64,000 bases of DNA from NCBI GenBank assembly GCA_016868855.1, contig VGFP01000001.1:1-64000 (forward strand), written 5' to 3'. The notes beneath the pieces were generated by a model. That model searched no databases. It saw nothing but the letters and a program-made list of their open reading frames with translations, and had not been told where the DNA came from. Positions 44,921 through 54,346 of this stretch are shown here, piece by piece. The DNA is from Bacteroidota bacterium. Its GTDB lineage: Bacteria > Bacteroidota > Bacteroidia > Chitinophagales > Chitinophagaceae. The translations under genes and the position numbers were made by a program. Position 1 is the first letter of the stretch. The number at the start of each line of letters is the position of its first letter.

Positions 44921-46567
44921 CTACTTCCAACTTTTATACAAATTGATCAGGCCATTGGTAGAACTATCATGGCCTGTTGTTTTTTCTGCAACTTTGAGCT
45001 CCGGTAATATCTTGTTTGCCAATTGCTTGCCGAGTTCAACGCCCCACTGATCAAAACTGAAAATATTCCAGATCACTCCCTGTACAAAAATTTTGTGTTC
45101 ATACGCTGCAACCAGCATTCCCAATGTGAATGGATCTACCCGTTTTACCAGGATCGAATTGGTGGGTTTATTGCCCTCAAAAACCTTGAAAGGAACCAGT
45201 TTTTTTCTTTCCGAGGTATCCAGATGAGACAATTCCTTCTCAGCTTCCTCAGCCGTTTTTCCATTCATCAATGCCTCTGTTTGGGCAAAAAAGTTGGAAA
45301 GCAGTTTTGGATGATGGTCACCCAAAGGATTATGTGACTTTGCTGGTGCAATGAAATCACATGGAATAAGCAAGGTTCCCTGATGAATCAGTTGATAAAA
45401 AGCATGTTGTCCGTTGGTGCCCGGTTCACCCCAGACAACGGGTCCGCTGCTGTATGGAAGCCTCTCACCCTTCCTGTCAACACTTTTACCGTTGCTTTCC
45501 ATATTTCCCTGCTGGAAATAAGCTGCAAAACGATGCAAATATTGATCATAAGGAAGAATGGCCTCAGAGGCTGCTCCAAAGAAATTGACATACCAGATGC
45601 CCAACAAAGCCATGATTACAGGCATGTTTTTTTCAAATGGCTTTTGACGAAAATGGTTATCCATTTCAAATGCACCTTTCAACATGGATTCAAAATGCTC
45701 ATATCCAATAGTAAGTGAAATTGAAAGTCCGATTGCACTCCAAAGGCTGTACCTGCCGCCTACCCAGTCCCAGAATTCATACATATTCTCCTTCGCAATG
45801 CCAAATTCTGTTACTGCCTTTTCATTGGTTGACAATGCCACGAAATGCTTGGCTATATGACCCTCTTGGCCGGCTTTTTCCAAAAACCAGGATCTCGCAG
45901 TATGGGCATTTGTCATGGTCTCCTGGGTTGTAAAGGTCTTGGAAGCAACTAAAAATAAGGTTGAGTCAGCCTCTATAACTTTCAGACATTCAGCAATATG
46001 CGTTCCATCAACATTGGATACAAAATGAACCTGCATCCCTTCCACCCAATAGGGTTTCAAGGCCTCGGTAACCATCACCGGACCCAAATCGCTTCCTCCG
46101 ATGCCGATGTTGACAATATGCTTGATTTTCTTTCCTGTATATCCTTTCCATGCTCCACTGTGCACCCTTTGACAGATGTCCTTCATTTGTGCCAGCACCT
46201 TTCTAATCTTGGGCATGACATCCTCGCCGTCAGTCATCACCGGCGCACCTGAAAAATTTCTGAGGGCAGTATGCAGCACAGCTCTTCCTTCGGTTTGATT
46301 GATCTTCTCCCCATTGAACATGCCGGCCATGGCATCTTTTAATTTGCATTCGTCTGCCAACTCATTGAGCAGATCAAGGGTCTCGCGGGTAATGATGTTT
46401 TTGGAGTAATCGAACAAAATATCCCTTTCTTCAATGGAAAAAGAAGAAAAGCGATCAGACTCTCGGCTGAACAACTCCTTCATATGCACCTGCTTCATTT
46501 TTTCTGCATGGGCTTCTAATTTTTTCCAGGCTTTGGTACTTGTGGGATTGATTGCGGGGAACGACAT
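44921..46567 (-). CDS. pgi: Glucose-6-phosphate isomerase
   Basis: Glycolytic enzyme that interconverts glucose-6-phosphate and fructose-6-phosphate, 548 aa. Diagnostic blocks are [33 protein letters not shown], and [19 protein letters not shown] with the active-site His. The length and PGI signatures match the long bacterial form related to E. coli Pgi. The ATG overlaps the stop of the preceding aldolase-like gene by one base (TAATG), so the two are co-transcribed. Confidence 0.97.
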   Translation of the reverse strand: MSFPAINPTSTKAWKKLEAHAEKMKQVHMKELFSRESDRFSSFSIEERDILFDYSKNIITRETLDLLNELADECKLKDAMAGMFNGEKINQTEGRAVLHTALRNFSGAPVMTDGEDVMPKIRKVLAQMKDICQRVHSGAWKGYTGKKIKHIVNIGIGGSDLGPVMVTEALKPYWVEGMQVHFVSNVDGTHIAECLKVIEADSTLFLVASKTFTTQETMTNAHTARSWFLEKAGQEGHIAKHFVALSTNEKAVTEFGIAKENMYEFWDWVGGRYSLWSAIGLSISLTIGYEHFESMLKGAFEMDNHFRQKPFEKNMPVIMALLGIWYVNFFGAASEAILPYDQYLHRFAAYFQQGNMESNGKSVDRKGERLPYSSGPVVWGEPGTNGQHAFYQLIHQGTLLIPCDFIAPAKSHNPLGDHHPKLLSNFFAQTEALMNGKTAEEAEKELSHLDTSERKKLVPFKVFEGNKPTNSILVKRVDPFTLGMLVAAYEHKIFVQGVIWNIFSFDQWGVELGKQLANKILPELKVAEKTTGHDSSTNGLINLYKSWK

Positions 46568-47589
46568 TATAAAGCGAGTTTAATTTTTTCTGACAAAGCG
46601 TCCATCATCTGGCTGTTGACATCAAGATGGGTGACCATTCTGAAACGGGTAGGTGAAATAGAAAAAAACAATACACCTTGCTCCTTCATCTTGTCAATGA
46701 ATTTTTTCAGGTTGAATGAGGGATCACATTCAGCTATGACGATATTGGTTTCAACGGGCAATGTTTCCGTGATGAATGATTGTTGAGTGAGGATTTTTTC
46801 AATGATTGTTGCATGTTGATGATCATCTGAAAGTCGCTCGATATGATGATCCAATGCATATATCCCAGCAGCAGCGAGGCTTCCAGCCTGCCGCATGCCT
46901 CCACCGAATACCTTTCTAATCCTTCTTGCTTTTTTAATGAAGTCCATCTTGCCTAACAAAAGACTACCTACGGGTGCACCCAAGCCCTTGCTCAGGCAGA
47001 TGGATATGCTGTCAAATATTTTTCCGTATTCGCTGGCGGATTGCCTCTTTGCAACAAGGGCATTGAAAAGCCTGGCGCCATCCAAATGATAGGAGAGCCC
47101 CAATGATTTGCAGACCTCACTCATTTCAACCAAGTCACTCATTTCATAACAACTTCCGCCACCTCTGTTGGCTGTATTTTCAACCACCACGAGACGCGAA
47201 ATCGGTGTGTGAACATCATCGGGATTGTTGATGGCTGATTGAATCAGGTTTTTGTTGATCCTGCCCCTGTCGCCCTGCAGCAACCTCACCGATGCACCTG
47301 CATTGAAGGCAATGCCACCGCCTTCGTACTGATATACGTGGGAGAGCTCATCACAAATCACTTCATCGCCAGGTTGGGTATGACATTTAATGCCAATTTG
47401 GTTGGTCATGGTGCCACTGGGACAAAAAATCGCTTTTTCCATTCCGAACATGGCTGCTGCTTTCTCTTCCAGCAGATTGATGGTGGGATCCTCACCGAAA
47501 ACATCGTCCCCGACGGGGGCACTGCGCATGGCATCGAGCATCCCTGGACCAGGTCTGGTTACGGTATCCGATCTGAGGTCAATGATCAT
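46567..47589 (-). CDS. ltaE: Low-specificity L-threonine aldolase family enzyme
   Basis: PLP fold-type I enzyme of 340 aa that should split L-threonine or L-allo-threonine into glycine and acetaldehyde. [15 protein letters not shown] at the start, [14 protein letters not shown] (29-42) and the lysine motif [14 protein letters not shown] with Lys201 are typical of Lta[11 protein letters not shown] holds the PLP-binding Asp. Other beta-eliminating lyases are related, so substrate is not certain. It is the first gene of a pair with pgi. Confidence 0.9.
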   Translation of the reverse strand: MIIDLRSDTVTRPGPGMLDAMRSAPVGDDVFGEDPTINLLEEKAAAMFGMEKAIFCPSGTMTNQIGIKCHTQPGDEVICDELSHVYQYEGGGIAFNAGASVRLLQGDRGRINKNLIQSAINNPDDVHTPISRLVVVENTANRGGGSCYEMSDLVEMSEVCKSLGLSYHLDGARLFNALVAKRQSASEYGKIFDSISICLSKGLGAPVGSLLLGKMDFIKKARRIRKVFGGGMRQAGSLAAAGIYALDHHIERLSDDHQHATIIEKILTQQSFITETLPVETNIVIAECDPSFNLKKFIDKMKEQGVLFFSISPTRFRMVTHLDVNSQMMDALSEKIKLAL

Positions 47590-47718
47590 GCTGCTAAATT
47601 AGCCCAAGCAAGGCTGAAATTGACCCTATTTTTCAACTTTTGATTCACATATTTGTTTGATTTTCATAAATTTTGGTTGTTTTTTCTAAAACCACCGTTT
47701 TTTCTGGAAAAGGAATTT

Positions 47719-47726
47719 TAATTTTG
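47719..47726 (+). promoter_or_regulatory. Bacteroidota-type -7 element for rpoD
   Basis: TAATTTTG matches TAnnTTTG and ends 22 nt before the rpoD ATG. The -33 position has only a GTTT/T-run. The rest of the 47590-47748 gap shows nothing further. Confidence 0.55.
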
Positions 47727-47748
47727 TAAGCATCCCACAAATTCGAAT

Positions 47749-48606
47749 ATGAGGCAATTAAAAATAGCTACACAGATTACCAACCGAGATTCCCAGGCGG
47801 TTGAAAAATATCTTCAGGAAATTTCCAAAATTTCCATGATCACTCCCGAAGAGGAAACCATCCTCGCACAACGCATCAAAATGAACGATCAGCGTTCGTT
47901 GGACAAGCTTGTGCAGGCCAACCTCCGTTTCGTTGTTTCTGTTGCCAAACAGTACCAACACCAGGGATTGTCATTGAGTGATTTGATCAATGAGGGAAAC
48001 CTTGGTTTGATTAAAGCGGCTCAACGTTTTGATGAAACAAAAGGATTCAAATTCATTTCATATGCAGTATGGTGGATCAGACAGTCTATCTTGCAGGCAT
48101 TGGCCGAGCAAGGAAGATTGGTGCGTTTGCCTCAAAACAAAATCGGTACTTATAACAAAGCCAACAAGGCATACATGGCATTCGAACAAGAACATGAGCG
48201 TGAGCCTTCCACCGAAGAGCTTGCTGAAATTCTTGAAATGAGCGAAACAGAAATCAACAATATTTTTCAAAGCAATACCCGCCACACTTCACTGGATGCT
48301 CCCGTACACGAGGCAGAAGATGTTGCCATGGGCGATTTGCTGGAAGGAAGCGATGATACGGATGATGATGTGATGAAGGATTCTCTTCGCGCTGAAATCA
48401 GACGCGTACTCAAATCACTCAGTCCCAGAGAAGCTGAAATTGTAAACGCATATTTCGGTTTAGATGGTGAGAACGGCGTTACCATTGAACAAATTGGACA
48501 AAAATATGATTTGACCAAAGAGCGTATCCGTCAAATCAAAGAAAGAGCCATCAAGCGACTTCAAAAGGCGCGCTACAGCAACGCGCTGAAAGCATACTTA
48601 GGTTAA
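47749..48606 (+). CDS. rpoD: Primary RNA polymerase sigma factor (RpoD/SigA), short form
   Basis: A 285-aa sigma70-family factor. Region 1.2 (DSQAVEKYLQEISKISMITP) is followed by region 2 (NLGLIKAAQRFDETKGFKF, then ISYAVWWIRQSI), region 3 and region 4 (LSPREAEIVNAYFGLDGENG, then LTKERIRQIKERAIKRLQKA). Region 1.1 is absent, as is usual for primary sigma factors of Bacteroidota. It is expected to recognise the TTTG/TAnnTTTG promoters seen in this window. It is monocistronic with its own terminator. Confidence 0.96.
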   Translation: MRQLKIATQITNRDSQAVEKYLQEISKISMITPEEETILAQRIKMNDQRSLDKLVQANLRFVVSVAKQYQHQGLSLSDLINEGNLGLIKAAQRFDETKGFKFISYAVWWIRQSILQALAEQGRLVRLPQNKIGTYNKANKAYMAFEQEHEREPSTEELAEILEMSETEINNIFQSNTRHTSLDAPVHEAEDVAMGDLLEGSDDTDDDVMKDSLRAEIRRVLKSLSPREAEIVNAYFGLDGENGVTIEQIGQKYDLTKERIRQIKERAIKRLQKARYSNALKAYLG

Positions 48607-48618
48607 TAAGCTACATAC

Positions 48619-48646
48619 AGCCCCGCAATTTGCGGGGCTTTTTTTA
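48619..48646 (+). terminator. Intrinsic terminator after rpoD
   Basis: AGCCCCGCA (48619-48627) pairs perfectly with TGCGGGGCT (48631-48639) around an ATT loop, followed by a T-run. Confidence 0.92.
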
Positions 48647-48677
48647 AACTCATTTCACAGTTGTTTGTTATATATGC

Positions 48678-49550
48678 ATGAGGATTGCAGGATTGTTTCT
48701 TTGCTGTATTGCTTTTTTCTCTTGTGAAAAAGATATTGACTTAAAATTGGATCCCAGTGAAAATAGACTGGTGGTTGATGCTTCTATCGAAAATGACAGT
48801 CCACCCATCGTCTTTCTTTCAAAAAGCATTGACTACTTCAGTAAAATAAAACCTGAAATACTTTCTGCCTCTTTTGTGAGCAATGCTTTGGTGACGATTT
48901 CCGATGGTAAGCAGGAAGTAAAATTGGTGGAGGAAACCATCATCGACACCTTAGGAAACAAAATCATTTATTACACAACCCCAAGAGGAAGTTTATTCGT
49001 TGGCAAATTAAAAACCACCTACAACCTCAAAATTCAAGTTGGTTCAGATACCTATGCCTCCACAACCACCATTCCGGAAATCACCAGACGAATCGACTCA
49101 ATATGGTGGGAAAAGCTGCCTTTTTCCGATGATCCCAAAGCTTCGCGTGTAATGCTCACCGCTACAGACAAACCAGGTCTGGGTGATTATATCCGGTATT
49201 TTACAAAAGTCAACAGCGGACCTTTTCTGCCAGGATTCACCAGTGTTTTTGATGATGATATCATCGACGGAAAATCGTATACCATTCCCCTGGATAAAGG
49301 TTTTGACAAAAACGCTCAATTCGTTGACTCACTGGCCTACTACAAAAGAGGCGATACGGTAACACTCAAATTGTGTCAGATCGATAAGAACACATATGAA
49401 TTCTGGCGGACCTATGAATTTTCTTTTCAAAGTGTTGGGAATCCCTTCTCGAGTCCCATTGTCATCAAATCAAACATCTCCAATAACGGACTGGGATATT
49501 TTGGTGGATATGCAGCACAATATCGAACCGTGATCATCCCGAAACTCTAA
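48678..49550 (+). CDS. DUF4249 lipoprotein
   Basis: A 290-aa lipoprotein with signal LFLCCIAFFSC followed by EKDIDLKLDP. The overall form (early LVVDASIENDSPP, beta-rich body, C-terminal GLGYFGGYAAQYRTV) matches DUF4249, a surface-lipoprotein family of Bacteroidota. Members usually lie next to a TonB-dependent receptor and probably help uptake; here no receptor is adjacent. It is separated by 40 nt from trxB, which has its own -7 element inside that gap. Confidence 0.85.
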   Translation: MRIAGLFLCCIAFFSCEKDIDLKLDPSENRLVVDASIENDSPPIVFLSKSIDYFSKIKPEILSASFVSNALVTISDGKQEVKLVEETIIDTLGNKIIYYTTPRGSLFVGKLKTTYNLKIQVGSDTYASTTTIPEITRRIDSIWWEKLPFSDDPKASRVMLTATDKPGLGDYIRYFTKVNSGPFLPGFTSVFDDDIIDGKSYTIPLDKGFDKNAQFVDSLAYYKRGDTVTLKLCQIDKNTYEFWRTYEFSFQSVGNPFSSPIVIKSNISNNGLGYFGGYAAQYRTVIIPKL

Positions 49551-49561
49551 ACTGAAATATG

Positions 49562-49569
49562 TATTTTTG
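49562..49569 (+). promoter_or_regulatory. Bacteroidota-type -7 element for trxB
   Basis: TATTTTTG matches TAnnTTTG and ends 21 nt before the ATG at 49591. No -33 TTTG is visible at 19-21 nt upstream. Confidence 0.5.
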
Positions 49570-49590
49570 CAGACAATAAAACAATGCATC

Positions 49591-50529
49591 ATGTCTGCAA
49601 TTGAAAAAGTGAGTTGTTTGATTATTGGATCCGGACCAGCTGGCTATACAGCAGCAATTTATGCTTCGCGTGCCAACCTACAACCAGTGCTCTACCAGGG
49701 TATTCAACCAGGCGGCCAGCTTACCATCACTACAGAAGTGGAGAATTATCCTGGTTATCCGGATGGTGTACAGGGACCTGAGATGATGGTTGATTTTGAA
49801 AAACAGGCGAAACGCATGGGTGCTGATATCCGATACGGACTCGCAACGAAAGTTGATTTTTCTGGTGATGTGCACAAGGTGTGGATCGATGAAGAAAAAG
49901 AAATGCATGCAGATACAGTTATCATTGCTACTGGTGCTTCAGCGAAGTGGTTGGGATTGGAAAGTGAACAACGGTTGAACGGATTTGGTGTGAGTGCTTG
50001 TGCGGTATGCGATGGATTCTTTTTCAAAGGAAAGGAAGTTGCGATTGTTGGAGCAGGTGATACAGCAGCTGAAGAGGCCCATTACCTGAGTAAATTATGT
50101 TCCACTGTATACATGTTCATCCGTAGAGGAGAAATGCGTGCATCCAAGGTGATGCAGGACAGGGTGAAAAATACTCCCAACATAAAAATATATTGGAATA
50201 CCGATACAGATGAAATATTGGGCAAAGACAGGGTAGAGGCAGTTCGAATCAAAAACAACCAAACAGGCGTTGCATCTGAAATCCCCATCTCTGGATTCTT
50301 TGTTGCCATCGGACACCAGCCCAATTCAGATATATTCAAAGGACTGATCGACATGGATGATGCTGGATATATCAAAACAACTCCAGGTACATCCAAAACA
50401 AATGTAGAAGGTGTCTTTGCATGTGGAGATGTGCAGGACAAAAATTACAGACAGGCCATTACAGCTGCTGGTAGCGGATGCATGGCTGCAATAGATGCTG
50501 AACGTTATTTAGCTGCCAAGGGTCATTGA
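49591..50529 (+). CDS. trxB: Thioredoxin-disulfide reductase
   Basis: FAD-dependent reductase of thioredoxin using NADPH, 312 aa. The FAD loop GSGPAGYTAAIYA lies near residue 13, the redox pair is Cys137 and Cys140 in CAVCDG, the NADPH loop is VGAGDTAAEEA, and the C-terminal GVFACGDVQDKNYRQAITAA closes the FAD domain. I chose ATG 49591 (MSAIEKVSCL); the TTG at 49567 overlaps the -7 element. The last 21 bases overlap the convergent nhaD. Confidence 0.96.
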   Translation: MSAIEKVSCLIIGSGPAGYTAAIYASRANLQPVLYQGIQPGGQLTITTEVENYPGYPDGVQGPEMMVDFEKQAKRMGADIRYGLATKVDFSGDVHKVWIDEEKEMHADTVIIATGASAKWLGLESEQRLNGFGVSACAVCDGFFFKGKEVAIVGAGDTAAEEAHYLSKLCSTVYMFIRRGEMRASKVMQDRVKNTPNIKIYWNTDTDEILGKDRVEAVRIKNNQTGVASEIPISGFFVAIGHQPNSDIFKGLIDMDDAGYIKTTPGTSKTNVEGVFACGDVQDKNYRQAITAAGSGCMAAIDAERYLAAKGH

Positions 50530-51765
50530 TAACAAGAGCCAGCCTGCCAGATAGCCGAGCAATACCCAGAAGCTTACATTCTTCAAGTACCATCCAAAGT
50601 TGATCTTGGTGAGTCCCATCGCTGCAACTCCAGCTGCAGATCCAATGATCAACAAGCTTCCACCTGTTCCAGTAGTATAAGCAAGCATCAGCCAGAAAGG
50701 ATGATCCGTTGGATAAGTTGTCAGGTCATACATGTTTTGTGCTGCTGCCATCAGTGGTACATTGTCAACCACTGCGGAGGAAATACCAAGTATCATGGTA
50801 ATATTGTTCAGACTCTTTGTATAGTCTGAAAGTATATTTGAAAAAGTATTGAGATATCCGGCAGTTGAGAGTGCACTTACTGCCAGTAAAATGCCAAGAA
50901 AAAATAAGATACTGGGCGTATCAATTTTTTTTAAAACATGGTTGATGGAGGTGAGTTGTTTTTCCTCTTCATCTTTTCTTTTGTCGATCAACTCAGACAA
51001 AAGCCAAATCATGCCCATGGCCAACAGCATTCCCATGAAAGGTGGGAGTCCGGTGATGGATTTGAATACAGGTACAAACAACAAAGCAGCAATACCAGCA
51101 ATGAAAAACATGTTCGCATAACTTGATCGTTGACTGTTGTTTTCATGTTCTGATGAAATAGCAGGAATGGAGCCCTTCAGTTGAAAAGCGAGTGCAGCAA
51201 ATGGTATAATAACAGATACCAAGCTGGCAATGAATGTGCTTTTGATGATGGTGGCTGTTGTTATCTGATTACCCATCCACAACATCGTGGTGGTTACATC
51301 TCCAATCGGACTCCATACGCCACCTGCGTTAGCTGATACGACAATGAGAGATGCGTAAATAATTTTTTCTTTAGGATCCTGGATGATTTTCAGAAAAATA
51401 CTGATCAACACAATGGTGGTGGTAAGATTGTCCAGTATCGCAGAAAGAAAAAAGGCTAGCAGTACGATGATAAGTGCCAGCATTTTTTTATTGCTGGTTT
51501 TGATGCTGCTGACGATGATGTCGAAACCATCATGTGCATCTATCAGCTCTACTATGGTCATGGCACCAATCAAGAAGAATAAAATGCCCGATACTTCACC
51601 TAAATGATTGATGAGTTCGTGACCCAAATGATCGCCACCATGTGTGAGATACAATACTGTCCAACATCCAACTCCTGTGATGAGCGCAATGGCTGACTTG
51701 CTGATATGTGTAAACTCCTCAAGCGCTATCAACAGGTAACCAATGATAAAAACAGCTATCAGCAT
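50509..51765 (-). CDS. nhaD: Na+/H+ antiporter, NhaD type
   Basis: Membrane antiporter of 418 aa with about 12 spans in the ion transporter superfamily. FFLIGAMTIVELIDAHDGF, FFLSAILDNLTTTIV and VVSANAGGVWSPIGDVTTTM are hallmark NhaD segments. The C-terminal half repeats the pattern with VVDNVPLMAAAQ and AYTTGTGGSLLIIGSAAG. It exports Na+ in exchange for protons. It is the last gene of the amidase-MlaD-OstA run (4-nt gap) and overlaps convergent trxB by 21 bases. Confidence 0.92.
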   Translation of the reverse strand: MLIAVFIIGYLLIALEEFTHISKSAIALITGVGCWTVLYLTHGGDHLGHELINHLGEVSGILFFLIGAMTIVELIDAHDGFDIIVSSIKTSNKKMLALIIVLLAFFLSAILDNLTTTIVLISIFLKIIQDPKEKIIYASLIVVSANAGGVWSPIGDVTTTMLWMGNQITTATIIKSTFIASLVSVIIPFAALAFQLKGSIPAISSEHENNSQRSSYANMFFIAGIAALLFVPVFKSITGLPPFMGMLLAMGMIWLLSELIDKRKDEEEKQLTSINHVLKKIDTPSILFFLGILLAVSALSTAGYLNTFSNILSDYTKSLNNITMILGISSAVVDNVPLMAAAQNMYDLTTYPTDHPFWLMLAYTTGTGGSLLIIGSAAGVAAMGLTKINFGWYLKNVSFWVLLGYLAGWLLLSMTLGS

Positions 51766-51769
51766 AATA

Positions 51770-53353
51770 TTATTTTTTAATGGGTGATGAGATGAGATCA
51801 GCTAAACCTTTTGGTTTTTCTGCTTCTAACCATTTGAAATTCTTCAATGTTTTTTTGTCACCCGGAATTTTATCCATGGGGTATGTGATGCCCTTTACAG
51901 CATTGATCCAGGAGATTCTTTTCAGTTCTTTGTTTTTGAATTTCATGCCTATCACATCTGCCATGGCATAATTCAAACCCATGTAAGAGCTGTCTTCATC
52001 ATCTTGCAGGTAATATACACTTTCACTGTTTCCCTTGGCTCTGAGAAAATCAATTTCTCCCTCCACAAATGAACCGGTCATATTGTTTCCCCTCAATTGA
52101 TTGAACAAGCCTTCTTTGGTCATGTTGACAGAGAAAGCATTGTCAATGATCAAAACAGAATCTGCTTTTTTATTTTTTGTTTTCAATAGGATCGTATCTC
52201 CGGTGATCTGGCTTTCTTGCGCCCAGAGTGCAGGATCTTTAAAAAATCTGAAAATGGAGTCAGCTGCAGAATAATAAAGACTATCGCTCTTCCCCTGCAA
52301 GGAGTCGCTGAAAATCTTTACGTGGTGATAAGCAGAGAAAAAGCGAACGGAGTCTTTGTTGGCTTTGTTTGATGTATCTTTTTTCATCATGCCAGAATAC
52401 AAAGTATCCGATGAAACATAGAGTGTATCATTGTCCTGGCTGATGACCATCAATGGGAAGCGATATGCCTTGACGATCTTTTTTTCTTTATTGAAATTTG
52501 CTTGTCCTGCTACAATACTGACGCCATTTGATGTGTCCTGGTAGAGCATATTTCCTCTTGCGAGTCCCTCGCCCGTTTTCTGATCAAAATCTATTTGATC
52601 GGCAATGATGGTTTGGCTGCTGTCTTTGATAACTGGGCGTTTTTGAAAACTGCCGATCTCTTTTTTCATATCATAAAACCCTGATCGGGTTCTGATGCTG
52701 GATGTTGAATCATAAATGAGCGTAGGGGATAAGAAACTGGCAATCTCGCTGTTGGTGTTGTACAGCAGGGTATCAGTGTGCATGGTGAATGCAGGATCCA
52801 CCACTTTTACATTTTTCTGGAAGTAAACCTCTTTGGTATCGGCATAATAGTACCCTTCTTTGCTGGTAAGCGTGGTTTGTTTGTTGACCAGTTTTCCGTT
52901 GTTCAAATAGGTGCCGATTTTTGCATTTACATCATACTGAAGGGATTCAGTCGTAAGCGTTGCTTTTCCGTCTGTGAGCTTTACTTTTTCGTTGAGATCT
53001 GCAATTTTGGTATTCCCCAAATATTTGAGGTATTGTGAATATACATGAACAGTGTCGCCATCATTGACGTGGATATTTCCAAAAGCTTCAATGGTGTTGG
53101 TACGTATGTTTTGCACAGCACTGTCACAATAAAAAAGGGTATTCTCTTGTTTCATCTGCACATGACCAATCAGCAAGTTCAAGTCGCCTGTACTATCTTG
53201 TTTGATTCTTCTGAAAGTATCTGCAGCAAGAATTTTAATGAATTTGGTAGAGTCCCTTTTCGTACTATCTGCATAATTCACAACCTGTCCTTTTGAAAAA
53301 AGGAAAGACAATGTTGTTGTCAACATGATCAGATATGCACGTTTCAATTGCAT
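51770..53353 (-). CDS. OstA-like / LptA-family periplasmic protein
   Basis: A 527-aa exported protein with a signal peptide (LIMLTTTLSFLFSKGQ). The N-terminal half holds repeating beta-strand units of the OstA-like (LptA/LptD N-terminal) type, for example GHVQMKQENTLFYCDSAVQN and AFGNIHVNDGDTVHVYSQYL. Such proteins form the beta-jellyroll bridge that carries lipopolysaccharide across the periplasm. It is much longer than E. coli LptA, as usual in Bacteroidota. It starts 3 nt after the MlaD-like gene; an LptD-like gene is read divergently nearby. Confidence 0.87.
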   Translation of the reverse strand: MQLKRAYLIMLTTTLSFLFSKGQVVNYADSTKRDSTKFIKILAADTFRRIKQDSTGDLNLLIGHVQMKQENTLFYCDSAVQNIRTNTIEAFGNIHVNDGDTVHVYSQYLKYLGNTKIADLNEKVKLTDGKATLTTESLQYDVNAKIGTYLNNGKLVNKQTTLTSKEGYYYADTKEVYFQKNVKVVDPAFTMHTDTLLYNTNSEIASFLSPTLIYDSTSSIRTRSGFYDMKKEIGSFQKRPVIKDSSQTIIADQIDFDQKTGEGLARGNMLYQDTSNGVSIVAGQANFNKEKKIVKAYRFPLMVISQDNDTLYVSSDTLYSGMMKKDTSNKANKDSVRFFSAYHHVKIFSDSLQGKSDSLYYSAADSIFRFFKDPALWAQESQITGDTILLKTKNKKADSVLIIDNAFSVNMTKEGLFNQLRGNNMTGSFVEGEIDFLRAKGNSESVYYLQDDEDSSYMGLNYAMADVIGMKFKNKELKRISWINAVKGITYPMDKIPGDKKTLKNFKWLEAEKPKGLADLISSPIKK

Positions 53354-53356
53354 GGA

Positions 53357-54337
53357 TTATTGTTTGGCTGAATCAGGAAGTGCTTGCATCAACGGACCCG
53401 TCTTGTCTTTTTTGCCGAAAACAGAGACTTGCACATATCTTTTAGGATGCAATCTGAGGTCTTGAAGCAATATGTTCAAACTGTTGGTGGTGCTGGTTAG
53501 ATTTTTATACAGCTGATCATCATTGGCAAGCTTGCCCAAGGTCCCTTTACCATTCTTGATCTCAGTTACAATGACATTGAGCTCGGTGATGGATTTTTCA
53601 AGCGCGCCCAGTGTTGCACCGATTTGTCCGCCGGAAAGTTCTCTTGTTAGTTTAGCAGTATTGTTGATGATGGCAGATACAGAATCATTGTTCTTTTTTA
53701 GATTTTGTGTAAATGAATTGATGTTGTCAATTGATTTTGCCAAATCACCTGTAGCAGGTGTCAATTCATTGTTCAGCAGTTCCAATGTATGATTCAAGTG
53801 TGCAAGCATCTCTCCAAGATTCTTTCTGTTTTCCTGATCGAATACAGCACTGATTTTTTTTACAGCAGAGTCAACTGTCAATAAAGTATGATTCGCATTG
53901 TCGATGGTAGGAACCAGATATGATTTCAAATCCTGCACCAGTCCCGGCGATTCGAGTCCCTTGATCGTATCACCATCTTTCAAATATTCCTTTGAGGATC
54001 CCATGGTGATAACTATATATGCCGCACCGAGGGGAGCTGCTTCGATTTTTCCATAGGAGTCAACCGGTATGTTAATTGCTCTTGTAAGTTGAAATCCAAC
54101 CACTACATTTTTCAAATTTTGGTCACCTTCTTGCATGCCTTCAACGGCGCCGACCCTCAATCCATTGATTTTTACAGCATCGGAGATATTGAGTCCCTCA
54201 ACTTTCTGAAAAGTCACATACATGGTTGCCTTCTCATTGAAAAGATTTTTCCCTTTCAAAAAATTGAATCCCAGTATCAACAGTGTGATCGCTATGGCGG
54301 TGAGGGTGCCGATTTTTGTTTCGTTGGATATTTTCAT
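53357..54337 (-). CDS. MlaD-family (MCE domain) lipid-transport protein
   Basis: A 326-aa protein with one N-terminal membrane span (IGTLTAIAITLLILGFNFLK) and an MCE domain directly after it (~35-120: MYVTFQKVEGLNISDAVKIN, then GLRVGAV). The rest is a long helical region, probably a multimer-forming coil, as in MlaD or PqiB. It should bind phospholipid between inner and outer membranes. No MlaE permease or MlaF ATPase is beside it. It lies 9 nt after the amidase in the envelope operon. Confidence 0.88.
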   Translation of the reverse strand: MKISNETKIGTLTAIAITLLILGFNFLKGKNLFNEKATMYVTFQKVEGLNISDAVKINGLRVGAVEGMQEGDQNLKNVVVGFQLTRAINIPVDSYGKIEAAPLGAAYIVITMGSSKEYLKDGDTIKGLESPGLVQDLKSYLVPTIDNANHTLLTVDSAVKKISAVFDQENRKNLGEMLAHLNHTLELLNNELTPATGDLAKSIDNINSFTQNLKKNNDSVSAIINNTAKLTRELSGGQIGATLGALEKSITELNVIVTEIKNGKGTLGKLANDDQLYKNLTSTTNSLNILLQDLRLHPKRYVQVSVFGKKDKTGPLMQALPDSAKQ

Positions 54338-54346
54338 GTTGGTTAA

